DNA from: Rhodoluna sp.
GTDB lineage: Bacteria > Actinomycetota > Actinomycetes > Actinomycetales > Microbacteriaceae
Reading direction: 5' to 3'
Length of the DNA stretch: 42,483 nucleotides
Assembly: GCA_030831605.1 (NCBI GenBank)
Contig: JAURKU010000026.1
Location: forward strand, 1 to 42,483
Shown here: positions 1 through 8,643 of the stretch, piece by piece
Numbering within the stretch: position 1 is the first letter of the stretch
How the letters are laid out: every line of letters begins with the position of its first letter
Made by a program: the position numbers and the translations under genes
The notes under the pieces: generated by a model
Databases searched by the model: none
What the model was told of the DNA's origin: nothing
The model's input: only the letters and a program-made list of their open reading frames with translations

Positions 1-1
1 T

Positions 2-2095
2 GGTCCGCAGGGAACCAGACCTGGTGGCGCAAGACCTGCTCCAGGTGGATCATCCAGACCTGGCGGTTTTTCAAAACCAGGCACCGGTGTTCCGGCGGGC
101 CCAGGTGGATTCCCTCCTGGCGGTAGACCAGGTGCTGGAGGTCGCGGCCGTGGTGGAAATGCGGCTGGAGCTTTTGGTAAGGGCGGAGCTAAAGGCGCAT
201 CGAAAGCTAGAAAGTCAAAGCGTGCAAAACGCGAAGAGTTTGAACAGAGAATTGCACCGAGCTTAGGTGGCGCAGTTGTGCCAAGAGGTGACGGCAATAC
301 TATCGTTCGTTTGCGTCGCGGCGCTTCGATTCAAGATTTCGCTGACAAGATTGATGCCAATGCAGGTCAACTTATTACGGTGCTATTTCATCTAGGTCAA
401 ATGGCAACGGCAACGGCCTCATTGGATGAAGAGACTTTCCAAATTTTAGGTGAAGAGCTCGGCTACAAAGTCGAAGTTGTTTCTCCCGAAGATGAAGAAC
501 GTGAACTGTTTGATTCTTTTGGTTTGGATATTTCAGATGATGGACAAGACAACGAGGATGAGCTTGAATTTAGAGCTCCAGTAGTTACTGTCATGGGTCA
601 CGTAGATCACGGTAAGACCAGGCTGCTGGATAAAATTCGTGATGCCAATGTTCAGGCTGGTGAAGCCGGTGGAATTACTCAGCACATCGGCGCTTATCAG
701 GTTCACACTGTTCATGAGGGCTTGGACCGAGCAATTACGTTTATTGACACACCAGGTCACGAGGCGTTTACCGCTATGCGTGCCCGTGGTGCGCAAGTTA
801 CCGACATCGCGATTTTGGTTGTAGCAGCCGATGACGGGGTGATGCCGCAGACTATTGAAGCGCTAAATCACGCTCAATCGGCGGCTGTGCCAATTGTGGT
901 TGCGGTGAACAAGGTTGATAAAGAAGGGGCCAACCCGGCCAAGATTCGTCAACAGCTAACCGAATTCAACATTGTCGCCGAAGAATACGGAGGTGACGTG
1001 ATGTTCGTCGATGTATCTGCGCTAACCGGTGCCGGTATCCAGCAGTTATTAGATGCTGTTCTTCTCACCGCTGATGCTGCCTTGGATCTTCGGGCCAACC
1101 CTCACCGCGACGCTCGAGGTGTGGCCATTGAAGCCAACCTCGATAAGGGTCGTGGAGCAGTTGCCACAGTGCTGATTCAGTCAGGAACACTGCGAGTTGG
1201 AGATTCAATAGTCGCCGGTGCTGCTCATGGTCGTGTTCGTGCGATGTTTGATGATGATGGCAAGCCGGTGGAAGCGGCTGAACCGTCACATCCAGTCCAG
1301 GTACTCGGCTTGCAGTCCGTTCCTCGAGCCGGTGACACGTTCGTGGTAACCGAGGACGAGCGTCAAGCTAGACAAATTGCTGAAAAGCGTGAAGCTGCTG
1401 ACAGAAATGCGCTGCTGGCTAAAACAAGAAAGCGCGTCAGTCTTGAAGACTTCACCAAAGCCTTCGAGGAAGGAAAGGTATCTGCACTCAACTTGGTTAT
1501 CAAGGGTGATGTTGCTGGTGCTGTTGAAGCGTTGGAAGACTCGCTGTTGAAAATTGAAGTTGATGATTCGGTTTCACTGCGAATTATCCACCGAGGTGTT
1601 GGTGCGATTACTGAAAGCGATGTGAACCTAGCCACAGTTGATAATGCCATCATCATCGGCTTTAACGTGAAACCTGATAATAAGGCAAAGGAAAGAGCCG
1701 ATCGCGAAGGCGTCGACATTCGTTCCTACTCTGTTATTTATGCGGCACTTGATGATATTGAGAAATCACTCAAGGGTATGCTCAAGCCTGAGTTTGAGGA
1801 AGCCCAGCTTGGTACTGCAGAGGTTCGCGAAATCTTCAAGTCATCTAAGGTTGGCACGATTGCCGGTTCTATCGTTCGCTCCGGATCAATCAAGCGCAAT
1901 TCGTTGGCAAGAGTTAGTCGTGATGGTGTGATGTTGGCTGAAAACCTAAAGATCGAGTCGCTAAAGCGATTCAAGGATGATGCCAATGAAGTCAAGACTG
2001 ACTTCGAATGTGGTATCGGACTATCCGATTACAATGACATTCAAATTGGCGATGTCATCGAAACTTACGAGATGCGAGAAAAGCCGAGAGTCTAA
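2..2095 (+). CDS. infB: Translation initiation factor IF-2 (5' end outside window)
   Basis: GTPase that brings initiator tRNA to the 30S subunit and promotes subunit joining. The reading frame is open at the left edge, so the N-terminus is missing; 697 residues are visible. The first ~70 are a Gly/Pro/Arg-rich low-complexity stretch followed by a Lys/Arg-rich segment, as in actinobacterial IF-2. Next come the IF2_N-like region, the G domain (G1 GHVDHGKT near base 597, G3 DTPGHEAF near 745, G4 [10 protein letters not shown] near 908), domain II, and the C-terminal initiator-tRNA-binding domains. The stop overlaps the rbfA start by one base, so the two are probably translationally coupled. The family assignment is certain; only the full length is unknown. 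Confidence 0.98.
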   Translation, partial: GPQGTRPGGARPAPGGSSRPGGFSKPGTGVPAGPGGFPPGGRPGAGGRGRGGNAAGAFGKGGAKGASKARKSKRAKREEFEQRIAPSLGGAVVPRGDGNTIVRLRRGASIQDFADKIDANAGQLITVLFHLGQMATATASLDEETFQILGEELGYKVEVVSPEDEERELFDSFGLDISDDGQDNEDELEFRAPVVTVMGHVDHGKTRLLDKIRDANVQAGEAGGITQHIGAYQVHTVHEGLDRAITFIDTPGHEAFTAMRARGAQVTDIAILVVAADDGVMPQTIEALNHAQSAAVPIVVAVNKVDKEGANPAKIRQQLTEFNIVAEEYGGDVMFVDVSALTGAGIQQLLDAVLLTADAALDLRANPHRDARGVAIEANLDKGRGAVATVLIQSGTLRVGDSIVAGAAHGRVRAMFDDDGKPVEAAEPSHPVQVLGLQSVPRAGDTFVVTEDERQARQIAEKREAADRNALLAKTRKRVSLEDFTKAFEEGKVSALNLVIKGDVAGAVEALEDSLLKIEVDDSVSLRIIHRGVGAITESDVNLATVDNAIIIGFNVKPDNKAKERADREGVDIRSYSVIYAALDDIEKSLKGMLKPEFEEAQLGTAEVREIFKSSKVGTIAGSIVRSGSIKRNSLARVSRDGVMLAENLKIESLKRFKDDANEVKTDFECGIGLSDYNDIQIGDVIETYEMREKPRV

Positions 2096-2532
2096 TGGTT
2101 GATGCAGCAAGGGCGAGGCGCTTAGCTGAGCAAATAAAGGTTCTCACGGCAACTGCCTTGGAGAGGGTCGTGAAAGACCCGGATTTGGGCTTTGTCACAA
2201 TCACCGATGTTCGAGTTACGCCAGATTTGGCAAATGCCAAGATCTACTACACGGTTTTTGGAGATAAAGCTCAGTCCGAACTAACTAGTCAGATTTTAGA
2301 TCGCTACCGCGGAAAAATCAGAAGTGAAGTCGGTCATCAATTAGGTATTCGCCTTACACCAACTATTGAATTCTTGACCGACGAGGTACCTGAAGTGGCA
2401 GCTCACCTTAATGAACTGCTGGCACAGGCAAAAGCTAGAGACGAAGAAACTGCCAAGTCGGCGAAAGAGGCTGAGTTTGCTGCAGGAGAAAATCCTTACC
2501 GCGAACCTAAACAAAAAGATGAAGACGAGTAA
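2095..2532 (+). CDS. rbfA: Ribosome-binding factor A
   Basis: Small KH-type RNA-binding protein needed for late 30S maturation and 16S rRNA 5'-end processing. The 145-residue protein has the RbfA core: an N-terminal helix rich in Arg/Lys (ARARRLAEQIKVL), the strand segment FVTITDVRVTPDLANAKIYYTVFG, and the LTPTIEFLTDEV segment near residues 83-95. The acidic C-terminal tail (from about residue 115) is typical of actinobacterial members. The ATG shares a base with the infB stop and truB follows after 2 bases, giving the common infB-rbfA-truB order. The start is fixed by the overlap; no separate promoter is seen. Confidence 0.96.
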   Translation: MVDAARARRLAEQIKVLTATALERVVKDPDLGFVTITDVRVTPDLANAKIYYTVFGDKAQSELTSQILDRYRGKIRSEVGHQLGIRLTPTIEFLTDEVPEVAAHLNELLAQAKARDEETAKSAKEAEFAAGENPYREPKQKDEDE

Positions 2533-2534
2533 TT

Positions 2535-3425
2535 TTGCGCTCTTCTGGTTTTTTGCTGATTGATAAACCTAGCGGCCTAACCAGCCATGATGTTGTGGCT
2601 CAAGTCCGTAAGGCTTTAGGTACCAAAAAGGTCGGCCATGCTGGAACTCTTGATCCGATGGCAACTGGCTTGTTGGTGCTTGGGTTTAATCAGGGGACGA
2701 AGCTTTTGACTTTTGCTGTGGGGAAAGACAAAACTTATTTTGCGACCATTCGATTAGGTAGCTCAACAATCACTGATGATGCCGAAGGCGAAGTAATTTA
2801 TGTTTCTGAAAAAGATCAATTGGCAGGACTTCCAAAGGCCAAGATTGAGGCAGAGATTTCCAAACTGACTGGTCAGATCTCTCAAGTGCCATCATCGGTC
2901 TCAGCGATAAAAGTTTCTGGAGTTAGAGCGTATGATCTTGTTCGTTCTGGTGAGCAAGTCGAGCTAAAACCAAGGTCAGTTACCGTAGCAAAATTCGAAT
3001 TACTAGATATTGCAGAAGCTGAGACACACATCGACCTTGCGGTTAGAGTGGACTGCTCATCTGGAACATACATTAGAGCGCTGGCTCGAGACTTGGGTAG
3101 TGCTCTGGGGGTTGGCGGCCATCTGACTTCGCTGCGGCGAACTAGAGTTGGAGACTTTGAAGTTAACCAAGGCTACAGTTTGGCTGAATTGCAGGAAGGA
3201 AAGGCTAATTCGATTGCACTCAATCAAGCCTGTCTGTCACTAATGCCGATTCGTGAGATTGATAGTGAGCAAAAAGTAATGATTCGACAGGGTAAGCAGA
3301 TCCCTGGTCAAATAGCGGGTGAAGTTGGTGCCGTGCACGAGGGGCAGCTTGTCGCTATTTTGACCCAAGCTAAAAAAGACTCGCTACGTTCTCTCGTGGT
3401 ATTTGAGGAGTCAGAAATTGCTTGA
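2535..3425 (+). CDS. truB: tRNA pseudouridine(55) synthase
   Basis: Converts U55 of the tRNA T-loop to pseudouridine. The 296-residue protein carries the TruB motif GHAGTLDPMATG with catalytic Asp40, preceded by the N-terminal LLIDKPSGLTSHD motif, and has SSGTYIRALARDLG near residues 178-190 and a C-terminal PUA-like part. The start is TTG, two bases after the rbfA stop, with GACGAG just upstream; translation is probably coupled to rbfA. The 3' end overlaps the next small membrane-protein gene, whose ribosome-binding site lies inside truB. Confidence 0.96.
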   Translation: MRSSGFLLIDKPSGLTSHDVVAQVRKALGTKKVGHAGTLDPMATGLLVLGFNQGTKLLTFAVGKDKTYFATIRLGSSTITDDAEGEVIYVSEKDQLAGLPKAKIEAEISKLTGQISQVPSSVSAIKVSGVRAYDLVRSGEQVELKPRSVTVAKFELLDIAEAETHIDLAVRVDCSSGTYIRALARDLGSALGVGGHLTSLRRTRVGDFEVNQGYSLAELQEGKANSIALNQACLSLMPIREIDSEQKVMIRQGKQIPGQIAGEVGAVHEGQLVAILTQAKKDSLRSLVVFEESEIA

Positions 3426-3792
3426 AGTTTCCTATCAGGCGCTTATCTCTATTTGCCTACTTTCAGCGGCGTTAGCATTTGGGCTGGCAGTTTTTCAACG
3501 GCCGCCATCTTGGTGGTCAGTCGGCACAGCCATATTGATTGAAACTGCCCTAATCATTCAGTTGATTTGGAGCATCGTACTGGTTTCATCTGGGGCTAAT
3601 GCGGTCGGTGACACTTTAGAGTTTTTCGGGTACATCCTGACGGCATTGATCATTCCACCAGCAGCTGTGATATGGGCTGTCTTTGAAAGAACGAAATGGT
3701 CAACTCTCGTGATTTCGCTGGCTTCGCTGACAGTTGCAATTATGCTCGTGCGGATGTGGCAGATTTGGTCAGGGAACGCTTACCAGTTGTAG
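3418..3792 (+). CDS. Small conserved-type integral membrane protein, function unknown
   Basis: A 124-residue protein with four hydrophobic segments (about residues 6-26, 35-58, 67-90 and 96-115) and few charged residues, so it is predicted to be a four-helix inner-membrane protein. No catalytic motif is recognised. I chose TTG at 3418 because GAGGAG at 3405-3410 lies 7 bases upstream; an in-frame TTG at 3403 would place the start inside that Shine-Dalgarno sequence. The gene overlaps the truB stop by 8 bases, so it is probably coupled to truB. Proteins of this general type occur near truB/ribF in related actinobacteria, but I cannot assign a role. Confidence 0.75.
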   Translation: MLEVSYQALISICLLSAALAFGLAVFQRPPSWWSVGTAILIETALIIQLIWSIVLVSSGANAVGDTLEFFGYILTALIIPPAAVIWAVFERTKWSTLVISLASLTVAIMLVRMWQIWSGNAYQL

Positions 3793-3832
3793 GGGAGCAA
3801 TAACTCTCTTCCTGGCTGTGAAGATAGCCAAC

Positions 3833-3838
3833 TAGGCT
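3833..3838 (+). promoter_or_regulatory. Candidate leaderless -10 element
   Basis: TAGGCT ends 7 bases before the ATG at 3846, and there is no purine-rich ribosome-binding site in between. This spacing places transcription initiation at or next to the start codon. No good -35 is seen. Confidence 0.5.
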
Positions 3839-3845
3839 AGACGCT

Positions 3846-4229
3846 ATGACAAATCATCGCCGAGGATTCGGCTCAGGCAATATTGTTGTTGCCCTATATG
3901 CTGTGTTTGCACTTTCAGCCACTGTCAGAGCTAGTTATCAAATATTTAGAAAATTTGAAGAAGCCCCACTTGCATACAGTTTGAGCCTTCTAGCAGGGCT
4001 TGTCTATATTCTGGCCACAGTTGCGCTGGTTAGGCGTAAGTTCTGGCTGGCTAGATTGACTCTTTATTTCGAGTTAGTCGGCGTAGTGATTGTTGGAGCA
4101 TTGAGCATAGCTATGCCAAACATATTTTCCCATCCAACTGTCTGGTCAAATTTTGGAATTGGCTATGGTTTTATTCCTTTAGTGTTGCCGATTTTTGGGT
4201 TATGGTGGCTTCGGAGAGCAAAGAAATGA
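3846..4229 (+). CDS. Small integral membrane protein, function unknown
   Basis: A 127-residue protein with four hydrophobic helices (about residues 12-28, 43-62, 70-90 and 103-121), Arg-rich loops and a basic C-terminus (WWLRRAKK). No conserved catalytic motif is recognised. It probably belongs to the actinobacterial small membrane proteins found upstream of ribF. The ATG has no Shine-Dalgarno sequence and follows TAGGCT by 7 bases, suggesting a leaderless transcript. The stop TGA overlaps the ribF ATG (ATGA), so the two are likely translated together. Confidence 0.75.
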   Translation: MTNHRRGFGSGNIVVALYAVFALSATVRASYQIFRKFEEAPLAYSLSLLAGLVYILATVALVRRKFWLARLTLYFELVGVVIVGALSIAMPNIFSHPTVWSNFGIGYGFIPLVLPIFGLWWLRRAKK

Positions 4230-5152
4230 TTAAAGTAAATTCTTTGGCGGAGTTGCCTAGAGAACTGCAACCGACAGTGGTTACTATCGGGAAATTTGAC
4301 GGGATTCATCTCGGTCACCAGCGATTGATTGCCGAAACTATTTCGATTGCCGAGCAACAGATGCTGACCCCAGCATTAATAACTTTTGATCGTCACCCTT
4401 CCGAAACCTTGCAGGCTAGCCAGGTTCCGCCTGCATTGATTGGGCCTGGGCAAAAGGCCCAACTTCTAGATGAGTCTGGAATTGAACTTATGTTGGCTGA
4501 ACCATTTGATGAGGCCTTTTCACATCTAAGTGCAAGGGAATTTGTTCAACGCTATCTAGTTGATGGCCTGCAAGCCAAGGCAGTAATTGTCGGAGAAGGC
4601 TTCCGTTTTGGTTCAGGTGGTCTAGGAGATGTTGGATTACTGAGAGAACTCGGCGCAGAATTGGGATTCATCGTTTTAGAAATACCAGGGCTTGAATTTG
4701 AAGGTCGAATGGTTTCTACAAGTTGGATTCGTGAATTGCTCTTAGCCGGTGATGTAACTAAGGCGGCAAGACTGTTGGGGCGAAATCACACAACAGTTGG
4801 CGAGGTAGAACACGGACTAAAAATTGGAAGAGAAATAGGGTTCCCTACGGCAAATATGGCACGGGACTCCGAAGGTCTCTTGCCCAGGGATGCCGTCTAT
4901 GCAGGCTGGCTTTATGCAGATGGCGAGAGGTACATGTCAGCGCTTTCGGTTGGGATGAACGAAACTTTTGAAGCCGTCCCGAGACTGCTAGAAGCTCACA
5001 TCATCGATCAGCGAGGCCTAGATCTATACGGCAAGGTAATAACTTGCGAGTATGTCGAGTTCATTAGGCCGGCAGCCAAATTCAGTGGGGTTGAAGACCT
5101 GGTTGCTGAGATCAACCGGGACTTAGATAAAATCAGGGCTTTGCTGGGCTAG
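4226..5152 (+). CDS. ribF: Bifunctional riboflavin kinase / FAD synthetase
   Basis: Phosphorylates riboflavin to FMN and adenylates FMN to FAD. The N-terminal nucleotidyltransferase domain has the motif GKFDGIHLGH (residues 22-31) and the later SSTSWIRELL-like region (here VSTSWIRELL); the C-terminal riboflavin-kinase domain has GFPTANM (residues 205-211). An in-frame ATG at 4202 exists, but I prefer 4226: it forms an ATGA overlap with the upstream gene, has GGAG about 9 bases upstream, and gives the usual family length (308 residues). FAD made here would also serve ThyX encoded downstream. Confidence 0.95.
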   Translation: MIKVNSLAELPRELQPTVVTIGKFDGIHLGHQRLIAETISIAEQQMLTPALITFDRHPSETLQASQVPPALIGPGQKAQLLDESGIELMLAEPFDEAFSHLSAREFVQRYLVDGLQAKAVIVGEGFRFGSGGLGDVGLLRELGAELGFIVLEIPGLEFEGRMVSTSWIRELLLAGDVTKAARLLGRNHTTVGEVEHGLKIGREIGFPTANMARDSEGLLPRDAVYAGWLYADGERYMSALSVGMNETFEAVPRLLEAHIIDQRGLDLYGKVITCEYVEFIRPAAKFSGVEDLVAEINRDLDKIRALLG

Positions 5153-5266
5153 CACTCGAGCCTAGTTTTCGGCTAGTATTACAAGGTTGCCGTGAACCGG
5201 CCGCGGATAAAAGAGCTTTAGACAAAAGGTTTATAGCGCCGCGCAGCGAGCCTTGAAAGGAACAAA
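5141..5266 (+). promoter_or_regulatory. rpsO promoter and structured 5' leader (candidate)
   Basis: TTGCTG (5141-5146) and TAGTTT (5163-5168) are 16 bases apart, with a second TAGTAT at 5174-5179. The leader below can form a long-range stem: GCGG (5203-5206) with CCGC (5239-5242) and TAAA (5208-5211) with TTTA (5230-5233), ending just before the GAAAGG ribosome-binding site. S15 represses its own mRNA through such leaders in several bacterial groups. Both the promoter and the autoregulatory role are inference. Confidence 0.35.
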
Positions 5267-5536
5267 ATGGCACTGGACGCTAAAAAGAAAACTGAAATTA
5301 TCAACGCATATGCGACTAAACCAGGTGATACCGGTTCCCCAGAGGTTCAGATTGCTGTTCTCACTGAGCGCATCAAGGATCTAACCGAGCACCTAAAGCA
5401 CCACAAGCATGACCACCACTCACGTCGTGGACTTTTGCTGCTGGTCGGTCAGCGTCGTCGTCTGCTCGGTTACTTGCAGAATGTTGACATTGATCGCTAT
5501 CGCAGCCTAATTGAGAAATTGGGACTACGCCGCTAA
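5267..5536 (+). CDS. rpsO: 30S ribosomal protein S15
   Basis: Primary 16S rRNA-binding protein of the 30S platform. The 89-residue length is canonical. Family signatures are visible: [17 protein letters not shown] (about residues 20-37), the [13 protein letters not shown] loop, and [10 protein letters not shown] near residues 63-72. Start ATG follows GAAAGG by about 6 bases. A strong terminator lies right behind the gene, so rpsO is probably its own transcription unit with some read-through toward pnp. Confidence 0.98.
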   Translation: MALDAKKKTEIINAYATKPGDTGSPEVQIAVLTERIKDLTEHLKHHKHDHHSRRGLLLLVGQRRRLLGYLQNVDIDRYRSLIEKLGLRR

Positions 5537-5553
5537 GCGTAAAACACTTACTA

Positions 5554-5587
5554 GAAGCCGCCTTTGTAATAGGCGGCTTCTTGGTTT
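5554..5587 (+). terminator. Intrinsic terminator after rpsO
   Basis: Perfect 9-bp stem GAAGCCGCC / GGCGGCTTC (5554-5562 with 5572-5580), 9-base loop, followed by TTGGTTT. Confidence 0.9.
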
Positions 5588-5627
5588 AACATGTCCTAGG
5601 CTTGTAAAAGAAAGAAAGGAAACCAAA

Positions 5628-6170
5628 ATGGATTTTGTAGGCGCAATTCAATCGGTGTTTAAAAACTTTGCAAACTTTAGGGGAGTAGCTGGTCGAGCCG
5701 AATACTGGTACTTCGTGTTGTTTGTTTTCCTTGTATCTTTAGTAGTCGCCGTAGTTGACTCGGTTGTTGGTTTTGGAATTATCGGTGTAGCTTTCAACCT
5801 AGTAATTTTGATCCCCAGTCTTTCAGTCTTGGTTCGCCGTCTTCGGGATGCTGGTTTTAGTTGGGCTTGGCTATTGGCACCGATTTTGTCAGTGATTGTT
5901 CTATTTGTTGGAATTTTTGGCATTGTTAATTTGGGAATTCAATCAGGTCTGCTTAACTGGGAGCAGCTGATGGATCCCGATTCCGAACTTACGGCAGCAG
6001 CAATTACTTCTTTGGCAAACGATCCTAATTTCTACGGATATGGCATTATGACTTTTGTTGGCCTGCTATTTGCTGGAATTTTCAGTTTGATAGTGAATGT
6101 CATCTTTCCTTTGATGGCGAGTAAGAGCGCAGCTGAAGGAAACAAGAGAATCAAACCAGAAACCCTGTAA
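5628..6170 (+). CDS. DUF805 family membrane protein
   Basis: A 180-residue membrane protein of the DUF805 (YhaH-like) family, function unknown. The family features are visible: an N-terminal soluble start (VGAIQSVFKNFANFRGVAGRAEYWYF) leading into transmembrane segments and the charged SVLVRRLRDAGFSW motif between helices 2 and 3. Further helices occupy roughly residues 90-110 and 145-165. Start ATG 5628 is preceded by AGAAAGGA about 8 bases upstream; a longer in-frame version from 5511 would run through the rpsO terminator and is rejected. The gene sits between rpsO and pnp, which are adjacent in many bacteria. Confidence 0.9.
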   Translation: MDFVGAIQSVFKNFANFRGVAGRAEYWYFVLFVFLVSLVVAVVDSVVGFGIIGVAFNLVILIPSLSVLVRRLRDAGFSWAWLLAPILSVIVLFVGIFGIVNLGIQSGLLNWEQLMDPDSELTAAAITSLANDPNFYGYGIMTFVGLLFAGIFSLIVNVIFPLMASKSAAEGNKRIKPETL

Positions 6171-6224
6171 TCTAGGCGTTTTTTGCCTATAGGTGTTTGT
6201 CTTAGTGCTCTGTTAGTCTTGTCC

Positions 6225-6378
6225 TAGAGCCGAACGGCAGGTTTGCTGGTCATCGGTGGTGGATCTTGGGGCGGAAATACCCAAGTTTTATTACTGTTGG
6301 CCAGGGCATCCCTCAAAAAATTATCGGACGCTTTATTTGTCGTGCTCTAGCGCGCCTGATCAAAATTTGATTCGCGCT
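6225..6378 (+). ncRNA. pnp mRNA leader, candidate Actino-pnp RNA motif
   Basis: The 238-base space between the DUF805 gene and pnp holds several stems. CTTGGG (6265-6270) pairs with CCCAAG (6280-6285) and is followed by TTTTATT. A second hairpin pairs AGCGCG (6349-6354) with CGCGCT (6373-6378), with inner ATCA/TGAT, about 30 bases before the pnp start. A conserved RNA called Actino-pnp is known upstream of actinobacterial pnp genes, and RNase III-cleaved leaders control pnp in enteric bacteria and Streptomyces. The match to Actino-pnp is by position and general form only; I could not run a covariance model. Confidence 0.45.
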
Positions 6379-6408
6379 TTCATTAAGAGGATATAAAGAG
6401 GAGGGACC

Positions 6409-8640
6409 GTGGAAGGTCCAGAAATTAAAGCAACAGAAGTAACAATTGACAACGGAAAATTTGGTAAAAGAGTTATCCGTTTTGAAACCGGAAGACTAGC
6501 TCAGCAAGCACAAGGTGCAGCGGCAGTTTATATCGACGAAGAGACAATGCTCTTTTCGGCAACCACAGCAGGAAAGACCCCTAAGGATCAGTTTGACTTT
6601 TTCCCGCTAACTATCGATGTTGAAGAGAAGATGTATGCGGCCGGAAAGATTCCTGGCAGCTTTTTCAGGAGAGAGGGACGTCCTTCGACAGAGTCGATTT
6701 TGGCATGTCGTTTGATTGACCGCCCACTTCGCCCATCGTTTCCTGATGGTCTACGAAACGAAATTCAGGTTGTAGTAACCGTTTTCGCTATCCACCCAGA
6801 TGAGCTTTATGACGTAGTAGCTATTAACGCTGCTTCGATGTCAACTCAGTTGGCGGGACTACCGTTCTCTGGCCCAATCGGTGGTGTTCGAGTGGCTCTG
6901 ATCGACGGCCAATGGGTTGCCTTCCCTAAGCACTCACAGCTAGAGCGTGCAGTGTTCGATATGGTTGTTGCTGGTCGCATTGTTGCCGAAGGTGGCAAAG
7001 AGGATGTCGCCATCATGATGGTTGAGGCTGAAGCTACTGAAGGTTCTTGGAACCTTATCAAGAACGAAGGTGTAACTGCACCTAGCGAGGAAGTCGTAGC
7101 CCAAGGCCTCGAAGCCGCCAAGCCATTTATCGCTCAGTTGGTCAAGGCTCAACAGCAACTTGCTGCCGATGCTGCCAAACCAACTGCAGAATATCCGCTA
7201 TTTGCTCCATACTCAGACGAGGTTTTTGAAGCAGTTGCCAAACTTGCTGAAGCTGAGCTATCTCGCATCTATCAAATCGCAGATAAGACTGAGCGTCAGA
7301 ATGCGGACGATGCACTAAAGGCTTCGGTTAAAGAGAAGTTGGCGGAGACGCTAGAGGAGTCCCAGCTAAACCAGATCTCAGCTGCATACAAATCTGTCAC
7401 CAAGAAGATTGTTCGCACCAGAGTGCTCAAAGAAGGCATTCGTATCGATGGACGTGGCAAGAAGAACATTAGACAGATTGACTGTGAAGTCGCGGTAATC
7501 CCTAGAGTTCACGGTTCTGCTATTTTCCAGCGCGGTGAGACTCAGATTCTCGGTGTTACTACCTTGAACATGCTGAAGATGGAGCAACAGATTGACTCGC
7601 TATCGCCAGTGACAACTAAGCGATACATGCACAACTACAACTTCCCACCTTATTCAACCGGTGAAGTTGGTCGTGTGGGTTCACCTAAGCGTCGTGAGAT
7701 TGGCCACGGTGCTCTAGCTGAGCGCGCGCTGGTTCCTGTGCTACCGACTCGCGAAGAGTTCCCTTACGCAATTCGCCAGGTATCTGAGGCTCTTGGATCT
7801 AACGGTTCAACCTCGATGGGTTCTGTTTGTGCTTCAACACTGTCACTACTAAATGCTGGTGTTCCACTGCGCGCACCGGTAGCTGGTATCGCTATGGGTC
7901 TTATATCCGACACTGTTGATGGTAAGACTGAGTATGCTGCCTTGACCGACATTCTGGGAGCAGAAGATGCTCTCGGAGACATGGACTTCAAAGTTGCTGG
8001 AACCAGCGAATTCGTAACCGCTATTCAGTTGGATACCAAGTTGGACGGTATTCCATCCGAAGTTCTAGCTGGCGCTCTAACCCAGGCCAAGGAAGCACGT
8101 CTTAGCATTCTTGATTTGATGAAGGATGCCATTAGCGAGCCAGATGAAATGTCACCTTACGCGCCAAGAATTATTGCTGTGAAGATTCCAGTAGATAAGA
8201 TCGGTGAGGTTATCGGGCCTAAGGGCAAGATGATTAATCAGATCCAGGAAGATACTGGAGCAGATATCTCAATCGAGGACGACGGAACTGTCTACATCGG
8301 TGCAACCGATGGCCCTGCTGCCGAGGCAGCTCGTGCCGCAGTGAACGCAATTGCCAACCCTCATGTTCCTGAAATCGGTGAACGATTCCTAGGTACTGTG
8401 GTCAAGCTGGCAACCTTTGGTGCGTTTGTTTCGTTGCTACCTGGTAAGGACGGACTGCTTCACATTTCCGAGCTTCGTAAACTCACTGGCAAGCGCGTAG
8501 AGAATGTCGAAGATGTTCTTACTGTTGGCCAAAAAATCATGGTCGAGTTAGTCAAGATTGATGATCGAGGCAAGCTTTCGTTAGCACCGGTTGTTGAAGG
8601 CGAAGTTGCCCAGGAATCTGAAGATTCTGACGAAGAGTAG
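6409..8640 (+). CDS. pnp: Polyribonucleotide nucleotidyltransferase (PNPase)
   Basis: Phosphorolytic 3'-5' exoribonuclease in mRNA turnover. The 743-residue protein has two RNase PH-like domains (the first with [25 protein letters not shown]-type motif split here as [11 protein letters not shown] and LIDRPLRP, residues ~85-110; the second around residues 340-560), then a KH domain ([16 protein letters not shown], ~600) and an S1 domain ([15 protein letters not shown], ~660-720) with an acidic tail. The start is GTG with GAGGAGGG just upstream. The M16 peptidase follows after 3 bases. Length and domain order are typical of actinobacterial PNPase. Confidence 0.98.
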   Translation: MEGPEIKATEVTIDNGKFGKRVIRFETGRLAQQAQGAAAVYIDEETMLFSATTAGKTPKDQFDFFPLTIDVEEKMYAAGKIPGSFFRREGRPSTESILACRLIDRPLRPSFPDGLRNEIQVVVTVFAIHPDELYDVVAINAASMSTQLAGLPFSGPIGGVRVALIDGQWVAFPKHSQLERAVFDMVVAGRIVAEGGKEDVAIMMVEAEATEGSWNLIKNEGVTAPSEEVVAQGLEAAKPFIAQLVKAQQQLAADAAKPTAEYPLFAPYSDEVFEAVAKLAEAELSRIYQIADKTERQNADDALKASVKEKLAETLEESQLNQISAAYKSVTKKIVRTRVLKEGIRIDGRGKKNIRQIDCEVAVIPRVHGSAIFQRGETQILGVTTLNMLKMEQQIDSLSPVTTKRYMHNYNFPPYSTGEVGRVGSPKRREIGHGALAERALVPVLPTREEFPYAIRQVSEALGSNGSTSMGSVCASTLSLLNAGVPLRAPVAGIAMGLISDTVDGKTEYAALTDILGAEDALGDMDFKVAGTSEFVTAIQLDTKLDGIPSEVLAGALTQAKEARLSILDLMKDAISEPDEMSPYAPRIIAVKIPVDKIGEVIGPKGKMINQIQEDTGADISIEDDGTVYIGATDGPAAEAARAAVNAIANPHVPEIGERFLGTVVKLATFGAFVSLLPGKDGLLHISELRKLTGKRVENVEDVLTVGQKIMVELVKIDDRGKLSLAPVVEGEVAQESEDSDEE

Positions 8641-8643
8641 TAA

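Noticed and set aside
1363-1995. Minus-strand frames of 118 and 85 residues inside infB
   Set aside because: Antisense shadows of the IF-2 C-terminal domains with no independent support.
5511-5627. Longer DUF805 frame beginning inside rpsO
   Set aside because: It reads through the rpsO stop region and the perfect terminator; ATG 5628 has its own ribosome-binding site and begins at the family N-terminus.
6265-6292. Hairpin with TTTTATT tail that could be a terminator for the DUF805 gene
   Set aside because: It lies about 95 bases after the gene within the pnp leader and has only a 6-bp stem, so it is treated as part of the leader structure.
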